Positions 45,335 to 52,722 of a stretch of 64,000 bases of DNA are shown piece after piece. Made by a program: the position numbers and the translations under genes. The notes below the pieces were generated by a model. It worked only from the letters and a program-made list of their open reading frames with translations. It did not search any database and was not told the origin of the DNA. Source of the DNA: Alistipes indistinctus YIT 12060 (GTDB lineage Bacteria; Bacteroidota; Bacteroidia; Bacteroidales; Rikenellaceae); contig NZ_CP102250.1 of the NCBI RefSeq assembly GCF_025144995.1, forward strand, positions 62,001 to 126,000. The letters are read 5' to 3'. How positions within the stretch are numbered: position 1 is the first letter of the stretch; each line of letters starts with the position of its first letter.

Positions 45335-46999
45335 ATGAGTAAATGGATCGTCATAATATCGTTGACCCTATTCTCTTTGAATTGTAGACAGGCGAACGGG
45401 AAAGAGTTGACCAGAGTTTCTATGGACAGCATTGCGGATACGGTGGGATTCCGGGCTAACGGTTCTCTGCGCTTGCTGGCTACCCGGGGATTCGAATTTA
45501 CAATTTCGGACGGGAGCAAAACGCAAAAGGTGGTAGGGAAAGGATTTGATAAAAAGGACATTATCAAATGCAAATTTTCCGCAAATTGCGAACGGATAGT
45601 CGCGATTACCGGCCCGATTAGAAATCTGTTGTTTACGTCCCCCCTGAATATATCGTATAAATATCATCTTTCGGCACCTCAAGGAGATCGTGAAACGGTT
45701 GTCGTATTTACGGATTCCTTGTTACAGCTCGATATCAGCCAATGTCAATCAGTCCGGAACCTACTATGCAGGGAGTATCAATTAACAGAATTGGATGTGA
45801 CACACAATCCGGATCTGGAGCAGTTAGACTGTTCGGAAAATAGGCTGCGAACTCTTGATATGAGTCAGAATAGAAATCTGCAAGTGTTGTTTTGTTCAAA
45901 AAATCAATTGAAAGATATAGATGTGATCCACAATCAAAAGCTTAGAGAGTTAGTGTGTTTTGATAACGAAAATCTATCATTGGATGTAAGTGCGAACCGG
46001 AATTTGGAATTTCTTAGTTGTGACGGTCTATTGCAAGAGCTTGATGTAACCAACAATATAGAATTAAGGACTTTGATATGCCGGTGCAAATTGACAGCAC
46101 TGGATTTGAGTCAAAATAAAAAGTTAAGAAAATTACTGATCAGCGGCAATAACTTTTCAGCCGAAGAACTTAATGCCGTGTTTAAAACGCTTCCTGTTGT
46201 CGATTATTACAATGATGCTCCGCACCCGGAGCTTGAAATGTCCGATATTCCCGGAGCTGAAAATTGTGACCGTTCTCTTTTGCGCCAGAGAGGTTGGTCG
46301 CCTCCGGAAAATGGACCCCTTGATGGCGTTGGAGAATTTATGACCCCAGCTCCCCCTGAAATTAATTTTTTTACGATTGGTCATACGGATGATGGTGCTG
46401 AACTGCATGATTTGAAAGCATTGCCAATAACAGAAGAGCAATATCTTAGCTGCGATATCAATGGTCAGAAATTGCTGAAGAAGCAAATCAAAGAAGATGA
46501 AAAGAGCTATTGTTTGAATATCAACAATGTAGAGGTTGAGTTCCGAAAAGATACCGTGAAAGGATATTATCGTGGCGGAGAGTCATGGTGGGAATATGTG
46601 GGTTATTATCCTGATTTGGATATGTATGCATTCCTTTCTTGTTATGTCTCCGGTGATCTAATTACGTTTTCGGATTGTATGCTGATCGACCAGGAAAAAG
46701 GTAATGAGTATTTATTATTGGCTTTGGGCGATGCTTTCGGGAGTGCTCCGTTACTTTCGCCGAACAATGATTATTTGCTTGATTATTATAATTCCGGAGA
46801 TGGGGGTGGCTCGGTCCGTATATTTGAAATAAATGACAAGGAAGTTCCTGCCTCATATATCATTCGGTACGCGGAAGAATCGAAATTTCCATTTTTTATA
46901 AAAAATATCATATGGAAATCCGATTCGGAAATTTTTATTAAAGCATACAGTAATGAAGATGAAAAAGAGTATGAATATTATAAAATCCTTTTAAATTGA
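45335..46999 (+). CDS. Secreted leucine-rich-repeat protein with an unidentified C-terminal domain
   Basis: 554 aa, clearly more AT-rich than its neighbours. N-terminal signal peptide (MSKWIVIISLTLFSLNC), perhaps lipidated at Cys17 although Asn at -1 is unusual. Residues about 30-130 form a beta-rich domain; about 130-285 hold six or so cysteine-containing LRRs of 20-22 residues (pattern LxxLDVSxNxxLxxLxCxxNx). About 330-554 is a Tyr/Trp/Asp-rich domain (WWEYVGYYPDLDMYAFL; SPNNDYLLDYY) that I cannot assign. It lies between two terminators as a single-gene unit. Cell-surface binding is plausible from the LRRs; no function is established. Confidence 0.8.
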   Translation: MSKWIVIISLTLFSLNCRQANGKELTRVSMDSIADTVGFRANGSLRLLATRGFEFTISDGSKTQKVVGKGFDKKDIIKCKFSANCERIVAITGPIRNLLFTSPLNISYKYHLSAPQGDRETVVVFTDSLLQLDISQCQSVRNLLCREYQLTELDVTHNPDLEQLDCSENRLRTLDMSQNRNLQVLFCSKNQLKDIDVIHNQKLRELVCFDNENLSLDVSANRNLEFLSCDGLLQELDVTNNIELRTLICRCKLTALDLSQNKKLRKLLISGNNFSAEELNAVFKTLPVVDYYNDAPHPELEMSDIPGAENCDRSLLRQRGWSPPENGPLDGVGEFMTPAPPEINFFTIGHTDDGAELHDLKALPITEEQYLSCDINGQKLLKKQIKEDEKSYCLNINNVEVEFRKDTVKGYYRGGESWWEYVGYYPDLDMYAFLSCYVSGDLITFSDCMLIDQEKGNEYLLLALGDAFGSAPLLSPNNDYLLDYYNSGDGGGSVRIFEINDKEVPASYIIRYAEESKFPFFIKNIIWKSDSEIFIKAYSNEDEKEYEYYKILLN

Positions 47000-47066
47000 T
47001 TTATAGTTGATAGCAGTATTCAGTGCTGTTTATCTATCAATTGAAGCATTAAACCGGTACATTCAT

Positions 47067-47106
47067 AAAAGGCGCACTCACAGGTTATGTGGGTGCGCCT
47101 TTTATT
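47067..47106. terminator. Bidirectional terminator between the LRR gene and the C69 peptidase gene
   Basis: Stem AAAAGGCGCACTCACA (47067-47082) with TGTGGGTGCGCCTTTT (47089-47104), one G-U pair, with A/T flanks on both sides. Confidence 0.8.
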
Positions 47107-47129
47107 TCATTGGATGGCCGCCTATCGGC

Positions 47130-48818
47130 TTATTCCGGCAGGTTTTTGGTTTTGACAACTTTCAGTTTGTCTCCTGTACTGCCGGCCACGGCTTTCTGCC
47201 ACTCCTGATTGTAGCCCGGATAGTTGGGCGATGCCGGAATGTTGCGTCCGTTGCCGTTGTCGAGGAACTTGCCCTCCTTCTCCTTTTTGACGTTGCCGTC
47301 CATGTATTTTACCAGCAGGTACTGGTCGAGTTGCTGCCAGCGTTCGAACATGTTCTGCGCCGTCGAGACCGAGAAGTTGGTCAAGAAGTCGATTGCCAAT
47401 TGCGGATTTTGTTCGTACAACAGCATCGCGGCAGCATCTACGGCCGGAATCTCGGTTTCGTTGCGGGTGTCGAGTTCGTCGATCACCTTGATGATATCTT
47501 TGCTGATCAGGTCGTAGCGCAGGTAAGCGAAGTTCGCCACACGGTTGAAGAGCCAGAAGGCAGAGGTGGGCGAATATTCCGTCATGTGGCCGTTCCCTTC
47601 GCGGAAACATTCGGGTACGCGGGTCGACGAGGTGTAGATCGGCGTGAGGCACGAGGTGCCCGAATCGTCCACGCCGAACCACAGGATGCCGCCCACGGCA
47701 TCGGGCAGCCAATTGCGGGCCTGTCCCAGCATCCAGAAGCCGGTTTGCTGTGTGGCGATGGCGCGTTCGTTCAGGTACTCTTGTCCGTCTACGCTGAAGT
47801 GCATCGGACGCCAGCGGTACGGCAGGTTGTGTCCCCCTGCCCCGATGTCGTTGCGCATATCCATCGGCGTATCCTCGAAGTGGTCGCGCATCAGCCAAGC
47901 CACCTCTTTGACGCTCAATTTCTCTGCCGGTTTAACGAACAGCGGCATGCGTTTCGACGCGTCGTAGCCCATCGCATAGTCGAGGTACTTTTCCATCTCC
48001 CCTTTGGTGACGCGGTTGAAGGCGCTCCATACGCGGGCCTCGCAGGCGCGCAGTGACCCGAAATCGAGCGGAGCATAAGCGTCGGCGAAATTGAAGTTCT
48101 TATCCGGGCCTTTGTAGAATCCCGATTCTTTTGCGAACGAAATTACGTCGGGCGAATAGAGGCAATTTTCAGGATCGTTCAACGGGAAAGTGGTGATGCG
48201 TGCCTGGTTCGCATGCATGCCGATATAACCTTCCGGGACGCGGAGTGCTACCCAAACGGCTCCTTTATTCACATTGTTGCCGTTCACCATCTTGACGCCC
48301 TTGCCGATCAGCTCCATGTGCCATACCTCGTTCGGATCGGCGATCGAAAACGATTCGCCGCTCGAGCAATAACCGTAGGTGTTCACCAGGTCGCTCATCA
48401 CCCGGATCGCTTCGCGCGCGGTTTTGGCCCGCTGCAGGGTCGTATAAATCAACGTCCCGTAGTCGATGATTCCCGTCGAGTCCCCCAGTCCGCGACCGCC
48501 GAACGTGCTTTCGGTGATAATCAGCTGGTGCTCGTTCATGTTGCCGACGGTCGAATAGGTTTCGGGTACCTGTGCGATTTCACCGAGGTATTTACCGGTA
48601 TCCCATTCATACACGGGCATCATCGTGCCGGCTGGATATTTTGCTGCCGGATGAAAGTAGAGGCATCCGTACAGCTGGTGCGAGTCGGCTGTGTAAGTAA
48701 TCATCGTCGAGCCGTCCTTGGTGGCCCCTTTCGATACGAGAATGTTCGTGCAGGCTTCGCTTTCGAAAGCCGTCATGGCAACGGCGGCCAGAAATAAAGC
48801 CGTCAGTTTTCTTTTCAT
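47130..48818 (-). CDS. Exported C69-family dipeptidase
   Basis: 562 aa N-terminal-nucleophile peptidase (PepD/dipeptidase A family). A signal peptide (MKRKLTALFLAAVAMTAFES) is followed at once by the catalytic Cys23 in ACTNILVSKGATKDG, so maturation should expose Cys as the N-terminal nucleophile. Later family segments: TTLQRAKTAREAIRVM and GYDASKRMPLF. Probably periplasmic, degrading small peptides. A -7 promoter lies about 50 bp upstream. Confidence 0.9.
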   Translation of the reverse strand: MKRKLTALFLAAVAMTAFESEACTNILVSKGATKDGSTMITYTADSHQLYGCLYFHPAAKYPAGTMMPVYEWDTGKYLGEIAQVPETYSTVGNMNEHQLIITESTFGGRGLGDSTGIIDYGTLIYTTLQRAKTAREAIRVMSDLVNTYGYCSSGESFSIADPNEVWHMELIGKGVKMVNGNNVNKGAVWVALRVPEGYIGMHANQARITTFPLNDPENCLYSPDVISFAKESGFYKGPDKNFNFADAYAPLDFGSLRACEARVWSAFNRVTKGEMEKYLDYAMGYDASKRMPLFVKPAEKLSVKEVAWLMRDHFEDTPMDMRNDIGAGGHNLPYRWRPMHFSVDGQEYLNERAIATQQTGFWMLGQARNWLPDAVGGILWFGVDDSGTSCLTPIYTSSTRVPECFREGNGHMTEYSPTSAFWLFNRVANFAYLRYDLISKDIIKVIDELDTRNETEIPAVDAAAMLLYEQNPQLAIDFLTNFSVSTAQNMFERWQQLDQYLLVKYMDGNVKKEKEGKFLDNGNGRNIPASPNYPGYNQEWQKAVAGSTGDKLKVVKTKNLPE

Positions 48819-48834
48819 ATTGTGGGTTTTTGAT

Positions 48835-48842
48835 TAATTTTG
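48835..48842 (+). promoter_or_regulatory. Candidate -7 element for yggS
   Basis: TAATTTTG (TAnnTTTG), 66 bp before the yggS ATG. It faces the C69 promoter, so the two predicted 5' leaders would overlap. Confidence 0.4.
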
Positions 48843-48869
48843 GTTCGCTTCGCCTGCGAGCAGGAGTAG

Positions 48870-48877
48870 CAAAAATA
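48870..48877 (-). promoter_or_regulatory. -7 promoter element for the C69 peptidase gene
   Basis: The minus strand reads TATTTTTG (TAnnTTTG), 51 bp before the ATG at 48818. Confidence 0.5.
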
Positions 48878-48907
48878 GGCAAATTTCCTTATAAAGCGGC
48901 ATTCAAG

Positions 48908-49573
48908 ATGGCCATTAAAGACAAATTAGCAGAATTGAAAGCGTCGCTTCCGGCCGGAGTCCGGTTGGTAGCTGTATCCAAAACCTACCCGGCAGAGGTG
49001 GTCCGGGAGGCTTATGACGCCGGGCAGCGCCTTTTCGGCGAGAACCGCCCGCAGGAGATGGATGCCAAGCGGCAACAGCTTCCCGCGGATATCGAGTGGC
49101 ACATGATCGGCCATTTGCAAACGAACAAAGTGAAATTGATCGCACCGTATGTTTCGATGATCCATTCGGTCGATTCGGCAAAACTGCTCGGTGTTATTAA
49201 TGAACAGGCGTTGAAAAACAATCGGGTCATCGATGTTCTTTTCGAGGTGCATGTGGCACGTGAAGAGAGCAAACACGGCTGGAACGAAGGCGAGTTAATC
49301 GCGTACCTGCGCGGTGGCGAGTATCGTCAGATGCAGGGGGTCCGGTTCCGGGGTTTGATGGGAGTGGCGACCTTCACGGACGATGGATCGGTGGTTCGTG
49401 ACGAATTCATGCGCCTAAACGGGCTTTTCAGCCGATTGAGGCACGATTTTTTCGGTCGGGATTTTGACACGCTGTCGATGGGGATGAGTGGTGATTACCT
49501 GCAGGCCATCGCCTGCGGCGGCAATATGGTGCGCATCGGCAGTCTGATTTTCGGAGCCCGAAATTACGTGTGA
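48908..49573 (+). CDS. yggS: PLP homeostasis protein (YggS/PLPBP family)
   Basis: 221 aa PLP-binding protein without known enzymatic activity, buffering pyridoxal phosphate and affecting amino-acid pools. The PLP lysine is K25 in RLVAVSKTYP; GENRPQEM, EWHMIGHLQTNKVK and the C-terminal DTLSMGMSGDY phosphate loop are intact. I chose ATG 48908 (MAIKDKLAELK) over an upstream in-frame start at 48830, which lies across the promoter region. Confidence 0.94.
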   Translation: MAIKDKLAELKASLPAGVRLVAVSKTYPAEVVREAYDAGQRLFGENRPQEMDAKRQQLPADIEWHMIGHLQTNKVKLIAPYVSMIHSVDSAKLLGVINEQALKNNRVIDVLFEVHVAREESKHGWNEGELIAYLRGGEYRQMQGVRFRGLMGVATFTDDGSVVRDEFMRLNGLFSRLRHDFFGRDFDTLSMGMSGDYLQAIACGGNMVRIGSLIFGARNYV

Positions 49574-49650
49574 TGCGCGTCGGAATAACAACGGCTCGTT
49601 TCGGAGTCCGTATGACGCGGATATGAAAACCATTTGAAATCGAAGGAAGG

Positions 49651-50631
49651 ATGAAACAGTTGAAAACGGAATATCTCGGATTGTCGCTGCGCAATCCATT
49701 GATTGTGAGCAGTAGCGGCCTGACCGCTTCGTTGGAAAAATTACAGCGTCTCGAAGCTGCCGGAGCGGGAGCGGTCGTGCTCAAATCGGTCTTCGAAGAA
49801 CAGATTGTCAATGAGACGGCCCATCTGGAAGTTTACAACGCGTATCCGGAAGCTGCCGATTACCTCCATTTCTATCTGAAGGAGGATTATCTGGAGCAGT
49901 ATATCGGATTGATCGCCGAAGCGAAAAAGAACCTGTCGATTCCGGTAATCGGCAGCATCTGCTGTGTATCCGAAGGCGGGTGGATCGATTTTGCCCGACG
50001 GATCGAGGAGGCCGGAGCGGATGCGTTGGAATTGAATGTTTTCTTCCTGCCTGCGGATCCTATGGTAGCGGGAGCGGAAATTGAGCGCCAATACCTGTCC
50101 GTCGTCCGCGACGTCGCAGAGAAGGTGTCGGTGCCGGTTGCCGTCAAAATCAGCACGCATTTCACCAGCCCGCTGAACATGATCCAGGGAATTCGTCAGT
50201 GCGGCGCCGAAGGCGTCGTGATGTTCAACCGTTTTTACGAACCCGATATCAATACCGATTCTGTACAGGTGATGGAAGCGGATATTTTCAGCACTTCGGC
50301 CGACTTGCGGGGCAGTATCCGTTGGATTGCGATGGCTTCGGCCGCTTTCCCCGATCTGGATATTGCGGCTTCGACCGGAGTCCATACCGGAGCGGATGCC
50401 GTCAAAGTGCTGTTGGCGGGCGCTTCGGCGTTTGAGGTTTGTTCGGCTATCTACCACAACGGCCTCGGCGTGATCGACCGGATCAACGGTTACCTCAGCG
50501 GTTGGATGACGGAACATCGTTTCACGTCGATCTCCGAATTCTGCGGCAGGCTCAATTACCGTTCGGTGGCCCATCCGCTGGCTTACGAGCGGGCCCAGTT
50601 CATGAAATATTTTGCGGCTCGCGGAGAATGA
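49651..50631 (+). CDS. Dihydroorotate-dehydrogenase-like protein (DHOD_like, non-canonical)
   Basis: 326 aa FMN-barrel protein of the DHOD_like group. The N-terminus (YLGLSLRNPLIVSSSGLTAS) and the FMN-phosphate region (STGVHTGADAVKVLLAGASA) are present. The class 1 catalytic motif N-(I/V)-S-C-P-N is replaced by NVFFLPADP, so no catalytic Cys is visible. It is therefore unlikely to be the organism's pyrimidine DHODH; the true activity of the family is unknown to me. It lies 77 bp after yggS and is followed by a strong terminator. Confidence 0.88.
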   Translation: MKQLKTEYLGLSLRNPLIVSSSGLTASLEKLQRLEAAGAGAVVLKSVFEEQIVNETAHLEVYNAYPEAADYLHFYLKEDYLEQYIGLIAEAKKNLSIPVIGSICCVSEGGWIDFARRIEEAGADALELNVFFLPADPMVAGAEIERQYLSVVRDVAEKVSVPVAVKISTHFTSPLNMIQGIRQCGAEGVVMFNRFYEPDINTDSVQVMEADIFSTSADLRGSIRWIAMASAAFPDLDIAASTGVHTGADAVKVLLAGASAFEVCSAIYHNGLGVIDRINGYLSGWMTEHRFTSISEFCGRLNYRSVAHPLAYERAQFMKYFAARGE

Positions 50632-50714
50632 TCGGGCTGTGTAGCAGGTGAAATCAGTCTTTAACGGACAGTAATACACAGTAGAAAGTATCAGTAAAAT
50701 GGACGGAATAAATA

Positions 50715-50757
50715 AAGAGGCGAACCCCGTATATGCAGGTTCGCCTCTTGTTTTTTG
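50715..50757. terminator. Bidirectional terminator between the DHOD-like and LysM/M23 genes
   Basis: Stem AAGAGGCGAACC (50715-50726)/GGTTCGCCTCTT (50738-50749) with an 11-nt loop, followed by GTTTTTTG; A/T-rich on the other side too. Confidence 0.85.
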
Positions 50758-50776
50758 TCGGATGGGGAAAAGAGCG

Positions 50777-51865
50777 CTATTTGATTCGCAATTTCTTTCC
50801 CAATCGGAGTACGGTATTGCGTGTAATGCCGTTCAGCCGGCAGATCTGGTCGATCGTTACGCCGTAGCGGATAGCCAGTTTTCCGAGCATGTCCCCGGAC
50901 TTGATGGTGTGATAAATTGCTCCGCTGGAACTGATGCCGGCCTGTTTTTGCTGTACGGCCGCTTTTTTCTCTTTCTGCTGGGCTTCGGCGATTTGGTCGA
51001 GGATATCCTGCGAGGTGCTGTCGCCGCTGTCGTTGGAGGTCAGCAGGGGCAGGTCGTATTCGTCCTCTTCTTCGAGGATTTCGGATGCGCGTGAATGAAT
51101 GTTGAAGAACGATTTTTCAAGCGCGAAAGTTTGATATTTGAGCTGTCCTGTTTCAAAATCCACGATAAATTCGGGATCGAAAGTCTGGTCCTGATAGCGC
51201 ATTTCGTAATGTAGGTGCGGGCCGCGGCTGCGCCCGGTATTACCGCTGAAGCCGATCACCTGCCCCGCTTTCACATAATCATTGGGTTTGACATTCAGCT
51301 TCGACAGGTGGGCGTTCCAGGTTTCAAGTCCGTTGCGGTGCCGTACGATCACCAGGTTGCCGTAGCCGCCGGTGTTGTATTTGGCATAGCGTACCCGCCC
51401 GTCGAAAGTGGCGTAAACCGGTTCCCCGGGGCGCAGCGGAATATCTACGCCGTTGTGGTTTCTCCGTCGTCGGGGACCGTATTTCGACAATACTTTACCG
51501 GTTACAGGGGATTTGAATTGAGTCAGGTCGTCCACCAGTTTCAGTTCCACCACGGGCGGCAGGTCGTTATAGGCGATGTCCCGGTAGGCGAATACCCCGG
51601 TCGTATCCCAATGTTGCGTGTAGACGGGCAGCGAATCAAGTCTTTCGAGCGATGGACGGTAGTAGGACCAGGTGTTGTTGCTGAACAGAATTATCTTGGT
51701 CTCGGGATCGCTAGTGGGGATTGTGTCCAGCGGGCGTTTGGGCAGGTCTTCCAGTTTCGGGGCCGTCGTACCGGGAGCTGGTGCGCTTCTTCTGCGGGTC
51801 TGGGCCGTAAGCGAGACGGTGAAACACGCTAAGGTGATGACAAGCAGGATATGTCGGAGTTTCAT
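50777..51865 (-). CDS. Exported M23 peptidase with C-terminal LysM
   Basis: 362 aa from ATG 51865. Signal peptide (MKLRHILLVITLACFTVSLT), a linker, an M23/LytM domain (zinc ligands H137 and D141 in NHNGVD; HLHYEM) and a LysM domain at the C-terminus (about residues 316-361; IKSGDMLGKLAIRYGV). This order (catalytic then LysM) is NlpD-like in parts but reversed. Predicted role: peptidoglycan cleavage in the periplasm, with LysM holding it to the wall. An in-frame extension to 51982 was rejected for lack of a signal peptide start. A TAGTTTTG -7 box lies 23 bp upstream. Confidence 0.92.
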   Translation of the reverse strand: MKLRHILLVITLACFTVSLTAQTRRRSAPAPGTTAPKLEDLPKRPLDTIPTSDPETKIILFSNNTWSYYRPSLERLDSLPVYTQHWDTTGVFAYRDIAYNDLPPVVELKLVDDLTQFKSPVTGKVLSKYGPRRRRNHNGVDIPLRPGEPVYATFDGRVRYAKYNTGGYGNLVIVRHRNGLETWNAHLSKLNVKPNDYVKAGQVIGFSGNTGRSRGPHLHYEMRYQDQTFDPEFIVDFETGQLKYQTFALEKSFFNIHSRASEILEEEDEYDLPLLTSNDSGDSTSQDILDQIAEAQQKEKKAAVQQKQAGISSSGAIYHTIKSGDMLGKLAIRYGVTIDQICRLNGITRNTVLRLGKKLRIK

Positions 51866-51888
51866 GCGGGGAATCGAATTGATTGTTA

Positions 51889-51896
51889 CAAAACTA
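51889..51896 (-). promoter_or_regulatory. -7 promoter element for the LysM/M23 gene
   Basis: The minus strand reads TAGTTTTG (TAnnTTTG), 24 bp before ATG 51865. Confidence 0.45.
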
Positions 51897-51938
51897 ACAA
51901 AAAAACGGGAGTTGACTCCGCTTGAGTCGTTATTGTCG

Positions 51939-52514
51939 TTATTTTTGTTCGTTAAGATATTGTGCTGCTGAACACAGTGCATCGAAGAACTCTTCCCCGA
52001 AACGACGGATCAGAGGAACCTTGAGCATTCGGTACATCGGAAGGCCTTTTTCCCGGCCCAGGGCCAGCGCATCGTGGCAAACGTTCCAACGGTGGTAGTT
52101 TAGTCCCACAGAACCGTTGCCGAATGCGATGAGCCGGATCGGATAGAGATGGCACGAAATCGGTTTGATGAACGTCGTTTTGCCCGCGTTGTATGCTCTT
52201 TCGATCGCGCAGAAAGTGATGCCGTCCTGTTCGAACGAATAGGCGCATTCCGCTTCTCCGATCAGCGGCGTGGTGTAGTCGCCGTCTTCGTCGATCACCA
52301 TGAAGCCTTGCCGTTCGACGGCCTCGATACCTTCGGGCTTCATATACGGTTTATAGGTTTCGTATTCCGCTTCGAGCGTGTCCACTTCGTCCGCTTCGAG
52401 CGGTGCGCCCGCATTGCCTTCGACGCAGCAAATGCCTTTGCAGCGCGGCAAGTCGCAGCAGAAGCGCGTGGTGAATATTTCGGTGCTGACTATCTTGTCG
52501 TCGATCTGGATCAT
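51939..52514 (-). CDS. DUF3109-family cysteine-rich protein
   Basis: 191 aa from ATG 52514 (MIQIDDKIVSTEIFTTRFCC). Seven or more cysteines occur in a pattern typical of DUF3109 (RFCCDLPRCKGICCVEG; ECAY; FCAIERAY; ISCHLYPIR), suggesting a bound metal or Fe-S cluster, as in the related YkgJ-type zinc/iron proteins. Function unknown. The longer start at 52583 was rejected as it has no family similarity. It is divergent from the alpha-galactosidase gene. Confidence 0.85.
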   Translation of the reverse strand: MIQIDDKIVSTEIFTTRFCCDLPRCKGICCVEGNAGAPLEADEVDTLEAEYETYKPYMKPEGIEAVERQGFMVIDEDGDYTTPLIGEAECAYSFEQDGITFCAIERAYNAGKTTFIKPISCHLYPIRLIAFGNGSVGLNYHRWNVCHDALALGREKGLPMYRMLKVPLIRRFGEEFFDALCSAAQYLNEQK

Positions 52515-52670
52515 GGAAATGTATCGATAATTCCTGCCGGTCGTCCCGGGGATTGGAAAAAACGTTATGAGTTCATGCCACAAGGAGTGTGGTCATAGAG
52601 TGAACAAAGATAGCGCTTCGAGCCGGAAATGCAAAATCCGGGGGCAGGCGGCGGATTCGGCTTTTTTTAC

Positions 52671-52678
52671 TATTTTTA
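52671..52678 (+). promoter_or_regulatory. Candidate -7 element for the alpha-galactosidase gene
   Basis: TATTTTTA, one base off TAnnTTTG, 45 bp before ATG 52723. Confidence 0.3.
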
Positions 52679-52722
52679 ACACTTCGATTGACGAATTATT
52701 CACCCAAACATCAGATAACAGT

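Noticed and set aside
45335-46999. Toxin/immunity system made of the small lipoprotein and the LRR protein
   Set aside because: No toxin motif, no known immunity domain, and a terminator separates the two genes.
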